Translations under genes and position numbers: made by a program | The notes under the pieces: model-generated | Databases searched by the model: none | What the model was told of the DNA's origin: nothing | Seen by the model: the letters and a program-made list of their open reading frames with translations, nothing else | Origin: Labilithrix sp. | GTDB lineage: Bacteria > Myxococcota > Polyangia > Polyangiales > Polyangiaceae | NCBI GenBank assembly: GCA_028287035.1 | Contig: JAQBQL010000133.1 | Location: forward strand, 17,731-81,730 | DNA length: 64,000 nt | Direction: 5' to 3' | Shown here: positions 47,583-58,474 of the stretch, piece after piece | Layout of the letters: each line of letters starts with the position of its first letter | How positions within the stretch are numbered: position 1 is the stretch's first letter

Positions 47583-49118
47583 TCACTTCTTGCAGGTCTT
47601 GCCGAACAGCATCGGCTCGCCGACCCGGCCGGCGGACTGCGTGTCGAACAGCTTGCCGGGGAGCGCGAGATCCTTCGACAGCTTGAGGCCGAACAGCTTC
47701 AGCTCGCCGCCGTAGAAGATGGCGCCGTTCATCCCGACCTCCGCGCACGTCCCCTTGATGATCGGGACGCCGGCGCTGCCGTCGTAGTCGACGGATACGT
47801 TGTACACGAGCTCCGTCGACAACTTCACGTACGCCGAGGCGACGACGGCGTGCTGTAGCTTGGCGACCACGCCGAGACCGACCGACTTCCATCCTTCGTT
47901 GAGCGCCTTCCTCGTCGCCGGCGTCGCGTAGTCCTGCAGGAGCGGAAGGCCGATACCGAACGAGAGCTTCGGAAAGGAGACGACGGTGCCGAGCCCGACG
48001 TCGACCGTGGCCGTGTGCTCGCCGCCGACCCAGGAGGTCTTCAGGTCCTTCAGCTCCGACGCGAACTTCGAGCCGCTGCCCGCGGTGAGCTCGAAGGACG
48101 CGTCCCCGCGGACTCCGAGCTTCGCAGTGCCGAGGATGGCGGTCGTCGACTTGCCAGTTGCCTCGAAGTCGACGGAAGCCCCGACCGAGATGAAGAGCGG
48201 CAGACCCGCGTAGTTGAACGGGATGACGAGCAGCGGCGGGAAATCGAACGATTTCTTGCTCGACAGTCGCGCCATTCCCATCTTCACGGTCGCCTCCGCG
48301 GTGGCGTCGGTGACGGCGACCTTCGCGGATACGAACTTGCCGCCCTGCACGACGATGTCTCCCTGGGTACGGAAGCGCGCCGCCCAGCCGACCGCCGCGA
48401 ACGCGCCGGAGCTCTCGCCCTCGACCTGCTTTCCGCCAATCGCGAAGTCGTACGTATCCCCGCTGCCGGGCGACGGCTTCACGCCGAACGACACGTCGAA
48501 GCCGTCGAGGTTGCCCTTGTAGTCCCGGGCCCCGAGGAAGCCATGGCTCTTCGTGCTCACGCCGTCGGCCTGCGAGGGCGAGTCGGGCTCGTAGTCGACG
48601 ACCTGCGACGAGGGGGCCGTCGCGACGTCCCAGTGGATGTCGACCTCGTCGGCGGCTTCGTCGAGGGCGACGGGCTCGGTGGCGACGCGCAGCGACCCGC
48701 CCTCCGGCGTGACGGAGAGGACGCGGAAGATGCCGACGCCCGACCATACGACGACGTCGCCGGCGACGAGCGCGGTGATCTCCGCGGCGCTGCCGTCGAA
48801 CACGTACGTGCCGTCGGCGGAGAACGGACTGTCGAGAACGGCGCGGAGGCGCGCCTCCTCGATGACCTTCGTGGAGGGCTTCCAGGTGACGTTCGCGGTC
48901 ACCTGGTCGGGCCGGGCGAGGGCCGCGCGGACGTCCTCGGGGAGGTCGACGGGAGGACGCTCGGGATCGGCCGACCCGTCGCCCGAGTGCTCGTTGTCGA
49001 CCGGCCCGCCGCCGGACGTGCCGTCGCTGCTCGAGGAGCATGCGGCAGCGGAAAGGAGAAGGAGGAGCGCGAATGCCGACGAGCGCGTCCTCGGCACGCC
49101 TGCAAAGATCCCGGTCAC
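47583..49118 (-). CDS. Large secreted lipoprotein, function unknown
   Basis: 511 residues from GTG 49118, which overlaps the upstream stop as GTGA; GTG 49124 is an alternative. Signal with lipobox SAAAC (Cys27), Gly/Ser/Asp linker, then about 400 residues of beta-rich sequence with alternating hydrophobic strands (VVWSGVGIFRVLSVTPEGG, FDVSFGVKPSPGSGDTYDF, VVASAYVKLSTELVYNVSVDYD, kept short). This may be an outer-membrane-associated or pore-like barrel or sandwich. No family recognised. Probably co-transcribed with the gene upstream. Confidence 0.75.
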   Translation of the reverse strand: MTGIFAGVPRTRSSAFALLLLLSAAACSSSSDGTSGGGPVDNEHSGDGSADPERPPVDLPEDVRAALARPDQVTANVTWKPSTKVIEEARLRAVLDSPFSADGTYVFDGSAAEITALVAGDVVVWSGVGIFRVLSVTPEGGSLRVATEPVALDEAADEVDIHWDVATAPSSQVVDYEPDSPSQADGVSTKSHGFLGARDYKGNLDGFDVSFGVKPSPGSGDTYDFAIGGKQVEGESSGAFAAVGWAARFRTQGDIVVQGGKFVSAKVAVTDATAEATVKMGMARLSSKKSFDFPPLLVIPFNYAGLPLFISVGASVDFEATGKSTTAILGTAKLGVRGDASFELTAGSGSKFASELKDLKTSWVGGEHTATVDVGLGTVVSFPKLSFGIGLPLLQDYATPATRKALNEGWKSVGLGVVAKLQHAVVASAYVKLSTELVYNVSVDYDGSAGVPIIKGTCAEVGMNGAIFYGGELKLFGLKLSKDLALPGKLFDTQSAGRVGEPMLFGKTCKK

Positions 49119-50113
49119 GGGCACGTGAACACCGCCGTGCCGCGCGGGGCCGGATCGCCGGTGAAGGAGAACTGGGCAGTTCCGCCGGTGGGCGCGGTGC
49201 CGCTGCCGGTGAGCGTCATCGTGCTCTGATCGGACTGACCGACGTAGTACTTGCTGCCGTAGAAGGCGTTGTAGCCCGAGCCGAAACCGAGCTCGAAGGT
49301 GCCGGGCGCGTTCGTCGCGTGCTCGCGAACGAGCTTGAACCCGTTCGGCTCGCAGGCTTCGACATACGAGGGCGGACTGTAGATCTCGAAGAGGTCCGCG
49401 CTGTACGAATCACACTTGATGCCCGTCACGGTGTACACGGCGCCGAGCTCCGCGGTGACGTACGCGCTGCCCGGCGGCGGTGCGCTGGGGATCGCAGCGC
49501 CGGGCGTCGGCGCGGTATCGTCGGTCGGGTCGCACGTGAACGTCGCGTCGACGTAGAGGTCGAACGGATTGCCGCCTTCGCTCCCGACCGTGTAATGGCC
49601 CGATTTGCCGCCGTCGGTGAGCGTGAGAGAGCCCCCGTTGTCGCCGCCCGTCTCGCCCACCGAGGAGCGGAAACGGAGATCCAGCGTGTACGTGTCGTCG
49701 CCCGTGTAGTTCGGCGCGACGACGGAGAGGAACTTCGCAGTCGCGAGGACGGGGTTCACGCGATCTTGCGGGGCGTTGCTCGCGAAGGTGGCGGCATAGC
49801 CGACGACGGTCCCCGTCGCGTCGCGGAGCGTCGTGCAGCGCGCCTCGGGATGGGTGACCGTGACGATGGCGCCGTTCTGGCGCGTCTTGTAGGTCACCGA
49901 GCCGGTACGGGTGTGGACCGCCGAGCAGTCGGTTCCCGGCAAGCCGCCCTCTCCGCCGCCGCCACCACCTCCGCCTCCGCCTCCGCCTCCGCCACCTTCG
50001 CCCCCGCCGTCGCCGGTGTCCGGCGTGCCGGAGCTGGAAGAGGAGCTACACGCGAACGAAAGACCGATCGAGCCGACGACGCCTACCGTGAGCAGCAGCT
50101 TCTTGATCAACAA
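49115..50113 (-). CDS. Poly-glycine lipoprotein, function unknown
   Basis: 332 residues from TTG 50113, set by GGGAGG 5 nt upstream (50119-50124); the in-frame 50131 TTG would include that site. Lipobox GLSFAC, then a run of about 25 Gly/Glu residues encoded by CCTCCG-type simple repeats, then a beta-rich domain with four Cys (CSAVHTRTG, CTTLRDATG, CDPTDDTAP, CEPNGFKL) ending in TAVFTCP. Secreted; operon partner of the downstream large lipoprotein. Function unknown. Confidence 0.75.
   Translation of the reverse strand: MLIKKLLLTVGVVGSIGLSFACSSSSSSGTPDTGDGGGEGGGGGGGGGGGGGGGEGGLPGTDCSAVHTRTGSVTYKTRQNGAIVTVTHPEARCTTLRDATGTVVGYAATFASNAPQDRVNPVLATAKFLSVVAPNYTGDDTYTLDLRFRSSVGETGGDNGGSLTLTDGGKSGHYTVGSEGGNPFDLYVDATFTCDPTDDTAPTPGAAIPSAPPPGSAYVTAELGAVYTVTGIKCDSYSADLFEIYSPPSYVEACEPNGFKLVREHATNAPGTFELGFGSGYNAFYGSKYYVGQSDQSTMTLTGSGTAPTGGTAQFSFTGDPAPRGTAVFTCP
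49945..50010. repeat. Simple-sequence tract (CCTCCG)n / CCGCC-rich
   Basis: Four exact CCTCCG units at 49968-49991 sit in a wider CCGCC/CCACC-rich tract. On the minus strand it encodes the poly-Gly linker of the lipoprotein. Hexanucleotide slippage would change length without a frameshift. Confidence 0.8.
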
Positions 50114-50317
50114 GGGAACCTCCCAAATCAAAGGATGGCGGCGCGGGGTGTCTGCGCGAGCGCGCGGCTCGAGACCGGCCGCTGGCCTCGACGGAAGTAC
50201 GGCCCCCCACGACGTTCAGTCGACTCGAATGTACGAGCGGTGCGCGCGCCGAACAAGCGGTGTTGCGGCCCCGGGCTGTCACCCAAACGACGACCGAACA
50301 GCAGGCAACGCCGCAGG

Positions 50318-51283
50318 TCACCTGGCCCGGCTCGACCCGAAGAGAAGCCGGTATTCCCTTGGAAGGACGCCGAGCTCCCGGCGGAATGCCCGGTTCATCA
50401 TCGCCGCCGTCCCGAACCCGCACCGCTGCGCAAGGGGCTCGGTCGACCACGCCGCCGTCGAGAGGAGGAGCCGCGCCTGCTCCACGCGCAGCTTCTCGAT
50501 CAGCTTCGCCGGGGTCGTCTCGAGCTCCGCGGCGCAGCGCCGGTGAAAGGTCCGCGGGGACATGCCGGCGCGCCGCGCCAGCGTCTCGGGGGTGACCTGC
50601 CGGAGGTGGTCGCGCGCCCACGCGATGGCCGGTGCGAGAGGGTCGGACGCGGCCTGCGCGACGAGCGCATCGCTGAACTGGGACTGGAACCCGGGCCTTC
50701 GCACGTAGAGCACGAGCCGCGCCGCGACCGAGTCGGCGAGCGCGCGGCCGTGGTCCTCCTCGACCATGGCGAGCGCCATGTCGATGCCCGTGGTGACGCC
50801 AGCCGAGGTCCACACGCGGCCTTCCTGGACGAAGATGGCGTCGCGGTCCACGGTGACCGCGGGAAAGTACGCGGCGAGGCGCGCGCACGCCGACCAGTGC
50901 GTCGCGGCCCGCAGACCGTCGAGCAGGCCCGCCGCGGCAAGGACGAAGGCGCCGGAGCACACCGACCCGACGCGCCTCGCGGTGCGGCCGGCGCGGCCCA
51001 GGAACGCGCGCACCGCCTCGTCGGCGACGGCCGCGCGAATCGCGGCTTCGCCGCCGCCGGCGACGAGCACGGTGTCGGTGCGCCGGAGCTTCACCCCGCG
51101 CAGCGGCTGCGTGCCGATCGCGCAGCCCGCGGTGGTCGACACCGGACGACCGGCCGACGAGGCGACGACCACCTCGTACGCGCCGGGCAGGGGGTCGGTC
51201 GTCGCGGCCGCGAACACGTCGGCGGGGCCGATCAGGTCGAGCGTCTGCACGCCGTCGAACGCGACGAGCACGATGCGGTCCAT
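50318..51283 (-). CDS. GlxA-type AraC-family regulator with DJ-1/PfpI domain
   Basis: 321 residues. N-terminal class-I glutamine-amidotransferase/DJ-1-like domain: FDGVQTLDLIGPADVF, VAGGGEAAI, and the nucleophile-elbow-like SVCSGAFVLAAAGLL with Cys. C-terminal AraC helix-turn-helix pair (about 215-315): LARRAGMSPRTFHRRC and LAQRCGFGTAAMMNRAFRRELG. GlxA regulators often control choline or amino-compound catabolism, the N-domain acting as a non-catalytic sensor. Divergent from a PfpI-family gene, its likely target. Confidence 0.92.
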   Translation of the reverse strand: MDRIVLVAFDGVQTLDLIGPADVFAAATTDPLPGAYEVVVASSAGRPVSTTAGCAIGTQPLRGVKLRRTDTVLVAGGGEAAIRAAVADEAVRAFLGRAGRTARRVGSVCSGAFVLAAAGLLDGLRAATHWSACARLAAYFPAVTVDRDAIFVQEGRVWTSAGVTTGIDMALAMVEEDHGRALADSVAARLVLYVRRPGFQSQFSDALVAQAASDPLAPAIAWARDHLRQVTPETLARRAGMSPRTFHRRCAAELETTPAKLIEKLRVEQARLLLSTAAWSTEPLAQRCGFGTAAMMNRAFRRELGVLPREYRLLFGSSRAR

Positions 51284-51346
51284 GTGGCGAGAATTAGCGG
51301 ATCCATGTCATGGCTGCCATCGGTGCATGGGCGCATGCTCACGCTC

Positions 51347-52033
51347 ATGACGACCCACGTAGGCATGCTGCTCTTCCCGAACCTCACGCAGCTCGATCTC
51401 ACCGGCCCGTTCGAGATGTTCAACCGCCTGCCCGACGTGGCGGTGCATCTCGCGTGGAAGACCATGGACGTGGTGCGGTCCGATACGAATCTCGGGTTGA
51501 TGCCGACCACGACGCTCGAGGCGTGTCCGCCCCTCGACGTCCTCTTCGTGCCGGGCGGCGCGGGACAGATGGACGTCATGGGGGACGAGGGCGTCCTCCG
51601 TTTCGTCCGCGAGCGCGGCGAGAAGGCTCGCTGGGTGACCTCGGTGTGCACCGGCGCGCTCATCCTCGGCGCCGCCGGCCTGCTTCGTGACCACGACGCG
51701 ACGACCCACTGGGCGTTCCGTGAGCTCCTGCCGATGTTCGGGGCGCGGCTCGCTCCAGGCCGCGTCGTGGTCGACCGGAACCGGATGACCGCGGGCGGCG
51801 TCACCGCGGGCATCGACTTCGGGCTGCGGATCATCGCCGAGATCGCCGGTGAGCGCCGCGCGAAGGAGGCGCAGCTCGAGCTCGAGTACGACCCGTCACC
51901 GCCGTATCGCTGCGGTCACCCCGACGTCGCCGACCAGGACGTGGTCGACGCGGTCCGCGCGCGCTTCGAGGCGCGATTCGCGACGCGCGCGGCGCAGCTC
52001 TCGGCGTGGGCCTCGACGGGCGACGCTACGTGA
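51347..52033 (+). CDS. DJ-1/PfpI family protein (isonitrile hydratase-like)
   Basis: 228 residues from ATG 51347; ATG 51305 and 51335 are alternatives without better ribosome sites. The fold opens VGMLLFPNLTQLDLTGPFEMF and carries VPGGAGQMDVM and the nucleophile elbow SVCTGALILGAAGLL with its Cys, then TTHWAFRELLPMFGA. Matches InhA-like isonitrile hydratase relatives. Divergent from a GlxA regulator of the same superfamily, an arrangement suggesting local control. Overlaps the convergent Imm11 gene by 8 nt. Confidence 0.88.
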   Translation: MTTHVGMLLFPNLTQLDLTGPFEMFNRLPDVAVHLAWKTMDVVRSDTNLGLMPTTTLEACPPLDVLFVPGGAGQMDVMGDEGVLRFVRERGEKARWVTSVCTGALILGAAGLLRDHDATTHWAFRELLPMFGARLAPGRVVVDRNRMTAGGVTAGIDFGLRIIAEIAGERRAKEAQLELEYDPSPPYRCGHPDVADQDVVDAVRARFEARFATRAAQLSAWASTGDAT

Positions 52034-52727
52034 CTTCGATATAGTCGACTCCGGATACATTGGATTCGCGCATCCGTCGTGCGAGGACGTCGGAGACGAT
52101 CAAGGTGTCGTCACCTTCCGTGTAGAAGAGGTGAGCGGACGCTGGGATCCGGCTCGTATCAAGCTTGATCCCTGCGAGCTCCTCGTAGCGGTTCACGCGC
52201 TTGACGCTCGACGCAGGCCAGCGGCGGGCAATCACGGTGCGCTGCTCGTCGATACAGTCGATGGCCCGGCGAACCTTGATGACTTCCAGCGACGCGTCCG
52301 GGACGGGTGAGCTCACCGGAAAGCGTTGAATCGCCTCGGCGTCGACGTCGGATACGAGCGCCGCCAATGTCGCCTCGAACACGAGGTAGGTCGTGCCTGC
52401 CCAGTTGAGTTGCGCTCGCCAGCTCTCCGGCACCGGCCAGTACTTCGGGCCCATGTCTGGCGTCGGATGCCGGAGTGGCAGGGTCGAGCTCCGGAAGAGC
52501 CGACGTAGCTTTTCGTCGTCGGCCGCGGGGTCGGCAGCCAGGCTCGCGAAGAACGGGCCGGGGGTCTCGTTCCCCCAGCATTCGATCTCGTCGAGCGAGC
52601 GGAGCTCACCCGGCCCACGCAGAACGTGGCTGCCGATGTGGCACGCGTCCGGCGTGAGCGGATCGTCGAACATCCACATGTCAACGTTCGCGTGCTGGAG
52701 GCGATGGAACCTTCGGCCCGGGTTCAC
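52026..52727 (-). CDS. Imm11/DUF1629-type immunity protein
   Basis: 233 residues from GTG 52727. The C-terminal third has the family pattern: KLDTSRIPASAHLFY, GDDTLIVSDVLARRM, ESNVSGVDYIEV (last strand conserved). The N-terminal half is variable, as in this family. These proteins, first described from Myxococcus, are proposed immunity partners of polymorphic toxins. No toxin is adjacent, so this is an orphan. It follows the methyltransferase by 10 nt on the same strand. Confidence 0.72.
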   Translation of the reverse strand: MNPGRRFHRLQHANVDMWMFDDPLTPDACHIGSHVLRGPGELRSLDEIECWGNETPGPFFASLAADPAADDEKLRRLFRSSTLPLRHPTPDMGPKYWPVPESWRAQLNWAGTTYLVFEATLAALVSDVDAEAIQRFPVSSPVPDASLEVIKVRRAIDCIDEQRTVIARRWPASSVKRVNRYEELAGIKLDTSRIPASAHLFYTEGDDTLIVSDVLARRMRESNVSGVDYIEVT

Positions 52728-52737
52728 GGAGCGGAGC

Positions 52738-53547
52738 TCAGGAGGCGAAGGCGGTGACGACCAGGGCGCGCATCGGATTGTCGAAGGGCCCGCTTCCGAA
52801 CCGCGCGGCCAGGGCTTCGGTTGCCTTGCTCGTCACCTCGTCCAGGCGGTGCGCGGCGCGCGCCTCGATCTCGTTGCGGAGCGGGGTGCCCTTGCACATT
52901 CCCTCCGCCAGGGCGGCCGGCGAGGGCGCCCGCGTGCACTTCTCGACGACCTCGATCTCGACACGCGCGAACCCCGCGCTCTCGAGGTCCCGGCGGATCG
53001 TCTCCTCGTCGTGGTAGCCGAACGGCACGCGCTCGAAGAAGCGGGGAGGGTCGTCGGGGAAGAGGCTCGCGACGGCGCGGCACGCGACGAGCGTGACCTC
53101 GTTCTTCTCGAGCTCGGCCCACACGTTGAACACGAAGCGCCCCGTCGGCGAGAGCACGCGCCGCGCTTCGCGGAAGCCAGCGACCTTGTCGGGGAGGAAC
53201 ATGATCCCGAACTGACAGAGCACGGCGTCGAACTCGCCGTCGGCGAACGGCAGCTTCTGCGCGTCCGCGGTCTGAAAGGTCACGGGCCGCGTCGTCGATC
53301 GCGCGGCGACGGACAGCATTCCTTCGTTGAGATCGGTGGAGGCGATGCGCACGTGCGGCGGAAGGCTCCTCGCGAGCGCGCGCGTCAGGACGCCGGTGCC
53401 GGCGGCGGTCTCGAGCACCGCGCCAACGGACACGTCACGGAGCCGCTCGGCGATGTCCTCCGCGTAGGGCTCGAAGAAGAGCGGAACGAGGAGCTCGTCG
53501 TAGAGCGCAGGAATGGATCCCGCGAAGGTCGTGTCGGTGGCGGTCAT
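52738..53547 (-). CDS. SAM-dependent methyltransferase
   Basis: 269 residues from ATG 53547, set by GGAGG 5 nt upstream; an in-frame ATG 53601 adds an unlikely leader. Class I methyltransferase: motif I VLETAAGTGVLTRALA, then IASTDLNEGML, DAQKLPFADGEFDAVLCQFG, and RVLSPTGRFVFNVW. Resembles the UbiE/type-11 family of small-molecule methyltransferases. The substrate cannot be read. Possibly co-transcribed with the Imm11 gene downstream. Confidence 0.88.
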   Translation of the reverse strand: MTATDTTFAGSIPALYDELLVPLFFEPYAEDIAERLRDVSVGAVLETAAGTGVLTRALARSLPPHVRIASTDLNEGMLSVAARSTTRPVTFQTADAQKLPFADGEFDAVLCQFGIMFLPDKVAGFREARRVLSPTGRFVFNVWAELEKNEVTLVACRAVASLFPDDPPRFFERVPFGYHDEETIRRDLESAGFARVEIEVVEKCTRAPSPAALAEGMCKGTPLRNEIEARAAHRLDEVTSKATEALAARFGSGPFDNPMRALVVTAFAS

Positions 53548-53665
53548 GACGTCCTCCAGCAGCAGGTGCGTCATCATCGGCAGAACAGTCCGGCACGGCA
53601 AGGCCCCGCGCAGGTCGATGGAAGTTCCCGCCCGCCCGCTCGGCGGCCTCGGATAGCCTCCGGCG

Positions 53666-54238
53666 ATGATCGACTTCTCCTACCCAGTCCGCAGCACGGC
53701 GCTCCTCCTCGTGCTCGCAAGCGCATCGTTCGCGACCGCAGCGTGCGGAAAGAGCTCCACGCCGTCGCCGGCGCAGGGCAGCAGCGCCGCCGTGCCCGGA
53801 AGGCCGCTCGCGGTGGCTGCGTTCAAGGTCGTGTGGGAGCGTCCGGGACACGCAGCGATGACCGATGCGGTCGCGGCGGACGGCACGATCACGACGGACG
53901 GCAAGCCGTCCGCGAAGGTCGAGGGTACGGCGCTGAAGGTCCACGACAAGCCGGAGCTCGAGGTCGCTGCGGACGGCACCGTGACCGGCGCGCACGGCGC
54001 GGGGATGGGGAAGTTCGCGATCGACGACGCGCTGGTCCTCACGCACCGGACGAAGACGCTGCGCGTGCTGGACGACGGCAAGGTCGTGACCGAGGACGCC
54101 GACGGCTCGAACCGGGCGCCCTTTCCCGCGCACATCGAAGGCTTCACGCCCGCGATCCGCAGGACGGCGCTCCTCGACGTCCTCTTCTTCTCCAGCCTCG
54201 CGCCCGATCTTCGCGATCAGCTCGGCGCCGCGAAGTGA
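53666..54238 (+). CDS. Small secreted lipoprotein, function unknown
   Basis: 190 residues. Lipobox-like TAAC (about residue 27), then a Ser/Pro linker and a repeated beta pattern in which DGTITTDGKPSAKVEG and ADGTVTGAHGAGMGKF alternate, ending with a helix (LLDVLFFSSLAPDLRDQLG). The repeated D-G-T phrase suggests a small beta-helix or barrel. Divergent from the methyltransferase. Confidence 0.7.
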   Translation: MIDFSYPVRSTALLLVLASASFATAACGKSSTPSPAQGSSAAVPGRPLAVAAFKVVWERPGHAAMTDAVAADGTITTDGKPSAKVEGTALKVHDKPELEVAADGTVTGAHGAGMGKFAIDDALVLTHRTKTLRVLDDGKVVTEDADGSNRAPFPAHIEGFTPAIRRTALLDVLFFSSLAPDLRDQLGAAK

Positions 54239-54258
54239 CGCGCTGATCCTGCCGCTCC

Positions 54259-55941
<1,683 letters not shown>

Positions 55942-56076
55942 TGCGCCTCCCCTTAGCTCATTGCGTCAAACGCACCAGGTGAAAGTCGTCGTCCAGGCGC
56001 GGCGGCCGTCACTTTCGTGCGCGGTAGCTCATCTTCGGGATGGCGCGTCGAGGGTGTGGGACGTAGGTAGTGCGCC

Positions 56077-57111
56077 GTGAAAAGCCGCCAGCTCGTGCTC
56101 GTCGCCTCGCTGCTCGCGCTTGCTGGGTGCAGCAGCTCGGGGGCCGCGACGGCGCGGGCTCCGGACGGCGGCCCGAGCGACGCGGCACCCGCCTGCGTGC
56201 CCATCTCCGCCGCGAGCGAGAAGGTGGTCGTTCAGAACGATCTCGGCGGCCTCGAGGGCACGCTCGACGTGCCCGAGGGCTGCGGACCGATGCCGGTCGT
56301 CCTGATCCTCTCCGGGTCCGGGTCGACGGACCGCGACGGCAACGCGCCGGGTGCCGCGGGGAAGCCGGCCATCTACCGCGTGCTCGCGCAGGCCATCAAC
56401 GACGCGGGCTACGCGACCCTGCGGTACGACGATCCCGGTATCGGCAAGAGCGCCAACGCGATCCCCGCCAAGGTCGAGGACTTCCGCTACGAGATGGAAG
56501 TGCACGCGGCGGCGCTCTTCGTCGCGAAGCTCCGGACCGACGCGCGTTTCGGCGCGGTCGTCGCGGCCGGACACAGCCAGGGATCGCTCACCGGCATCCT
56601 CGCTGCCGCGGAGCAGCCGATCGACGGCTTCGTCTCCCTCGCGGGAGCGGGGCGCCCCATCGGGACGCTCCTTCGCGAACAGGTGGCACCGCAGCTGACG
56701 GCGGAGCAGCTCGCGCAGCTGGACGCCGCGCTCGCGGCCATGGCGAACGGCGAGGTCCCGGGGCCGCTGGCGCCGCCTCTCGACTCGGTCCTCCCGGCGT
56801 ACGTGCAGCCGTACATGATCTCCTGGATGAAGTACGACCCTCGCGCGGAGATCGCGAAGCTGAAGGGCCCAGTGCTCCTCCTCCAGGGCAAGATGGACGT
56901 TCAGGTCCAGGTCCTCGACGCCGAGCTCCTCGCCCAGGGGCGGCCTGACGCGACGACGGTTCTCGTCGACGACATGGGACACATGCTGCGGAAGGTCACC
57001 CAGAAGAGCGCCGCGGCCCAGGCGGCGACCTACCGCGAGCCGCTACCCATGCACCCGGCAATGGTCGCGGCGCTCGCCGACTTCCTCGGCACGCTCCCGA
57101 AGCAGCACTGA
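56077..57111 (+). CDS. Secreted alpha/beta-hydrolase lipoprotein
   Basis: 344 residues from GTG 56077. Lipobox LALAGC, then an alpha/beta-hydrolase: oxyanion-side [14 protein letters not shown], nucleophile Ser in [12 protein letters not shown], catalytic Asp probably in [12 protein letters not shown], His in [10 protein letters not shown]. The early [10 protein letters not shown] block is typical of esterase-like hydrolases (EstX/peptidase-S9-like). Probable periplasmic or outer-membrane esterase. Substrate unknown. Confidence 0.87.
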   Translation: MKSRQLVLVASLLALAGCSSSGAATARAPDGGPSDAAPACVPISAASEKVVVQNDLGGLEGTLDVPEGCGPMPVVLILSGSGSTDRDGNAPGAAGKPAIYRVLAQAINDAGYATLRYDDPGIGKSANAIPAKVEDFRYEMEVHAAALFVAKLRTDARFGAVVAAGHSQGSLTGILAAAEQPIDGFVSLAGAGRPIGTLLREQVAPQLTAEQLAQLDAALAAMANGEVPGPLAPPLDSVLPAYVQPYMISWMKYDPRAEIAKLKGPVLLLQGKMDVQVQVLDAELLAQGRPDATTVLVDDMGHMLRKVTQKSAAAQAATYREPLPMHPAMVAALADFLGTLPKQH

Positions 57112-57181
57112 CGGCCGGCAATCCTTGAGTTTCCCGGGAAGTCGCCGTAAGAGGGCCTCCACTTTCCCCCGGAGATTTCCC

Positions 57182-57613
57182 ATGGCTGTCGAACGTACGC
57201 TCTGCATCATCAAGCCTGACGCGGTCGAGAAGAAGCGCGCAGGAGCCATCCTGCAGATGCTCGAGGAGGCAGGCTTCACGATCGTCGCGTGCCAGCGCAT
57301 GTCGCTCGCGAAGCCCATCGCGGAGGGCTTCTACGCCGTCCACAAGGCGCGCCCGTTCTTCGGCGAGCTCGTCGAGTTCATGACCCGTTCGCCCGTGTTC
57401 GTCGTCGTCCTCGAGCGCGAGAACGCGGTTGCCGAGTACCGCAAGGTCATGGGCGCGACCGATCCCGCCAAGGCCGACGCGGGCACCATCCGCAAGGCGC
57501 ACGGCGGCTCGGTCGGCGAGAACGCGGTCCACGGCTCGGACTCGCTCGAGAACGCGAAGATCGAGATCGCGTACTTCTTCCCGGCGAGCCAGGTCGCGCC
57601 CGTCGCGGGCTGA
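57182..57613 (+). CDS. ndk: Nucleoside diphosphate kinase
   Basis: 143 residues. Starts [15 protein letters not shown] and carries [14 protein letters not shown] and [16 protein letters not shown], with the phosphorylated His117. It balances NTP pools by transferring the gamma phosphate between nucleotides. dapD begins 3 nt after its stop, so the two are probably co-transcribed. Confidence 0.97.
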   Translation: MAVERTLCIIKPDAVEKKRAGAILQMLEEAGFTIVACQRMSLAKPIAEGFYAVHKARPFFGELVEFMTRSPVFVVVLERENAVAEYRKVMGATDPAKADAGTIRKAHGGSVGENAVHGSDSLENAKIEIAYFFPASQVAPVAG

Positions 57614-57616
57614 TCC

Positions 57617-58459
57617 GTGAGCACGGAGCAGGATCGCCCGCTCGTCGAAGCGGCCTTCGCAGATCGCGCCCTCCTGAAGGACGCCGCCCACGTCGCGGCC
57701 GTCGAGCGAACGCTCGCGCGGCTCGACTGCGGTGAGCTGCGGGTCGCGAACCCTCCCGAGAACGCTCCGGAGGACGTGCTCACCGAGTGGACGGTGAACG
57801 CGTGGACGAAGCAGGCGATCCTCCTCTATTTCGCCATTCGCGGGATGGAGACGACGGTCGTTGGGCCGTTCGAGTTCCACGACAAGATCCCGCTCAAGCG
57901 CAACTACGCCGCCCAGAACGTGCGCGTCGTGCCTCCCGGGGTGGTGCGGTACTCGGCATTCTGCGAGCCCGGCGTCATCGTCATGCCCGGGTACGTGAAC
58001 GTCGGCGCGCGCGTCGGAAGCGGCACCATGGTCGACACCTGGGCGACCGTCGGCTCCTGCGCGCAGATCGGACGCGACGTGCACCTCGCGGGCGGCGTCG
58101 GCATCGGCGGCGTCCTCGAGCCGCCCGGCGCCCGGCCCGTGATCATCGAGGACGGGGCGTTCATCGGCTCGCGCGTCGTCATCGTGGAGGGCGTGCACGT
58201 GGGGCGCGAGGCGGTCATCGGGACCGGCGTCGTCCTCACCGCGACCACCGCCATCCTCGATGTGACCGGGTCCGAGATCGTCGAGCATCGCGGCAAGATC
58301 CCGCCGCGCTCGGTCGTCATCCCCGGCGTCCGCCCGAAGAAGTTCCCGGCCGGCGAGCTCGGCGTGCCGTGCGCGCTCATCATCGGCAAGCGCTCGGCGA
58401 GCACCGATCGCAAGGTGAGCCTCAACGACGCGCTCCGCGACTTTGCGGTCCCGGTCTGA
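57617..58459 (+). CDS. dapD: Tetrahydrodipicolinate N-succinyltransferase
   Basis: 280 residues from GTG 57617. A left-handed beta-helix (hexapeptide) acyltransferase: VVPPGVVRYSAFCEPGVIVMPGYVNVGARVG (abbreviated), GSGTMVDTWATVGSCAQIG, EDGAFIGSRVVIVEGVHVG, and VIPGVRPKKFPAGELGVPCALI-type end. It succinylates tetrahydrodipicolinate in the lysine/meso-diaminopimelate pathway. dapE follows 16 nt on, giving a dapDE pair. Confidence 0.96.
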   Translation: MSTEQDRPLVEAAFADRALLKDAAHVAAVERTLARLDCGELRVANPPENAPEDVLTEWTVNAWTKQAILLYFAIRGMETTVVGPFEFHDKIPLKRNYAAQNVRVVPPGVVRYSAFCEPGVIVMPGYVNVGARVGSGTMVDTWATVGSCAQIGRDVHLAGGVGIGGVLEPPGARPVIIEDGAFIGSRVVIVEGVHVGREAVIGTGVVLTATTAILDVTGSEIVEHRGKIPPRSVVIPGVRPKKFPAGELGVPCALIIGKRSASTDRKVSLNDALRDFAVPV

Positions 58460-58474
58460 CCGCCCATCGATCGC

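Noticed and set aside
49040..51346. Long plus-strand frame leading into the PfpI-like gene
   Set aside because: Only the part from 51347 is protein-like; the rest is antisense to two lipoproteins and the GlxA regulator.
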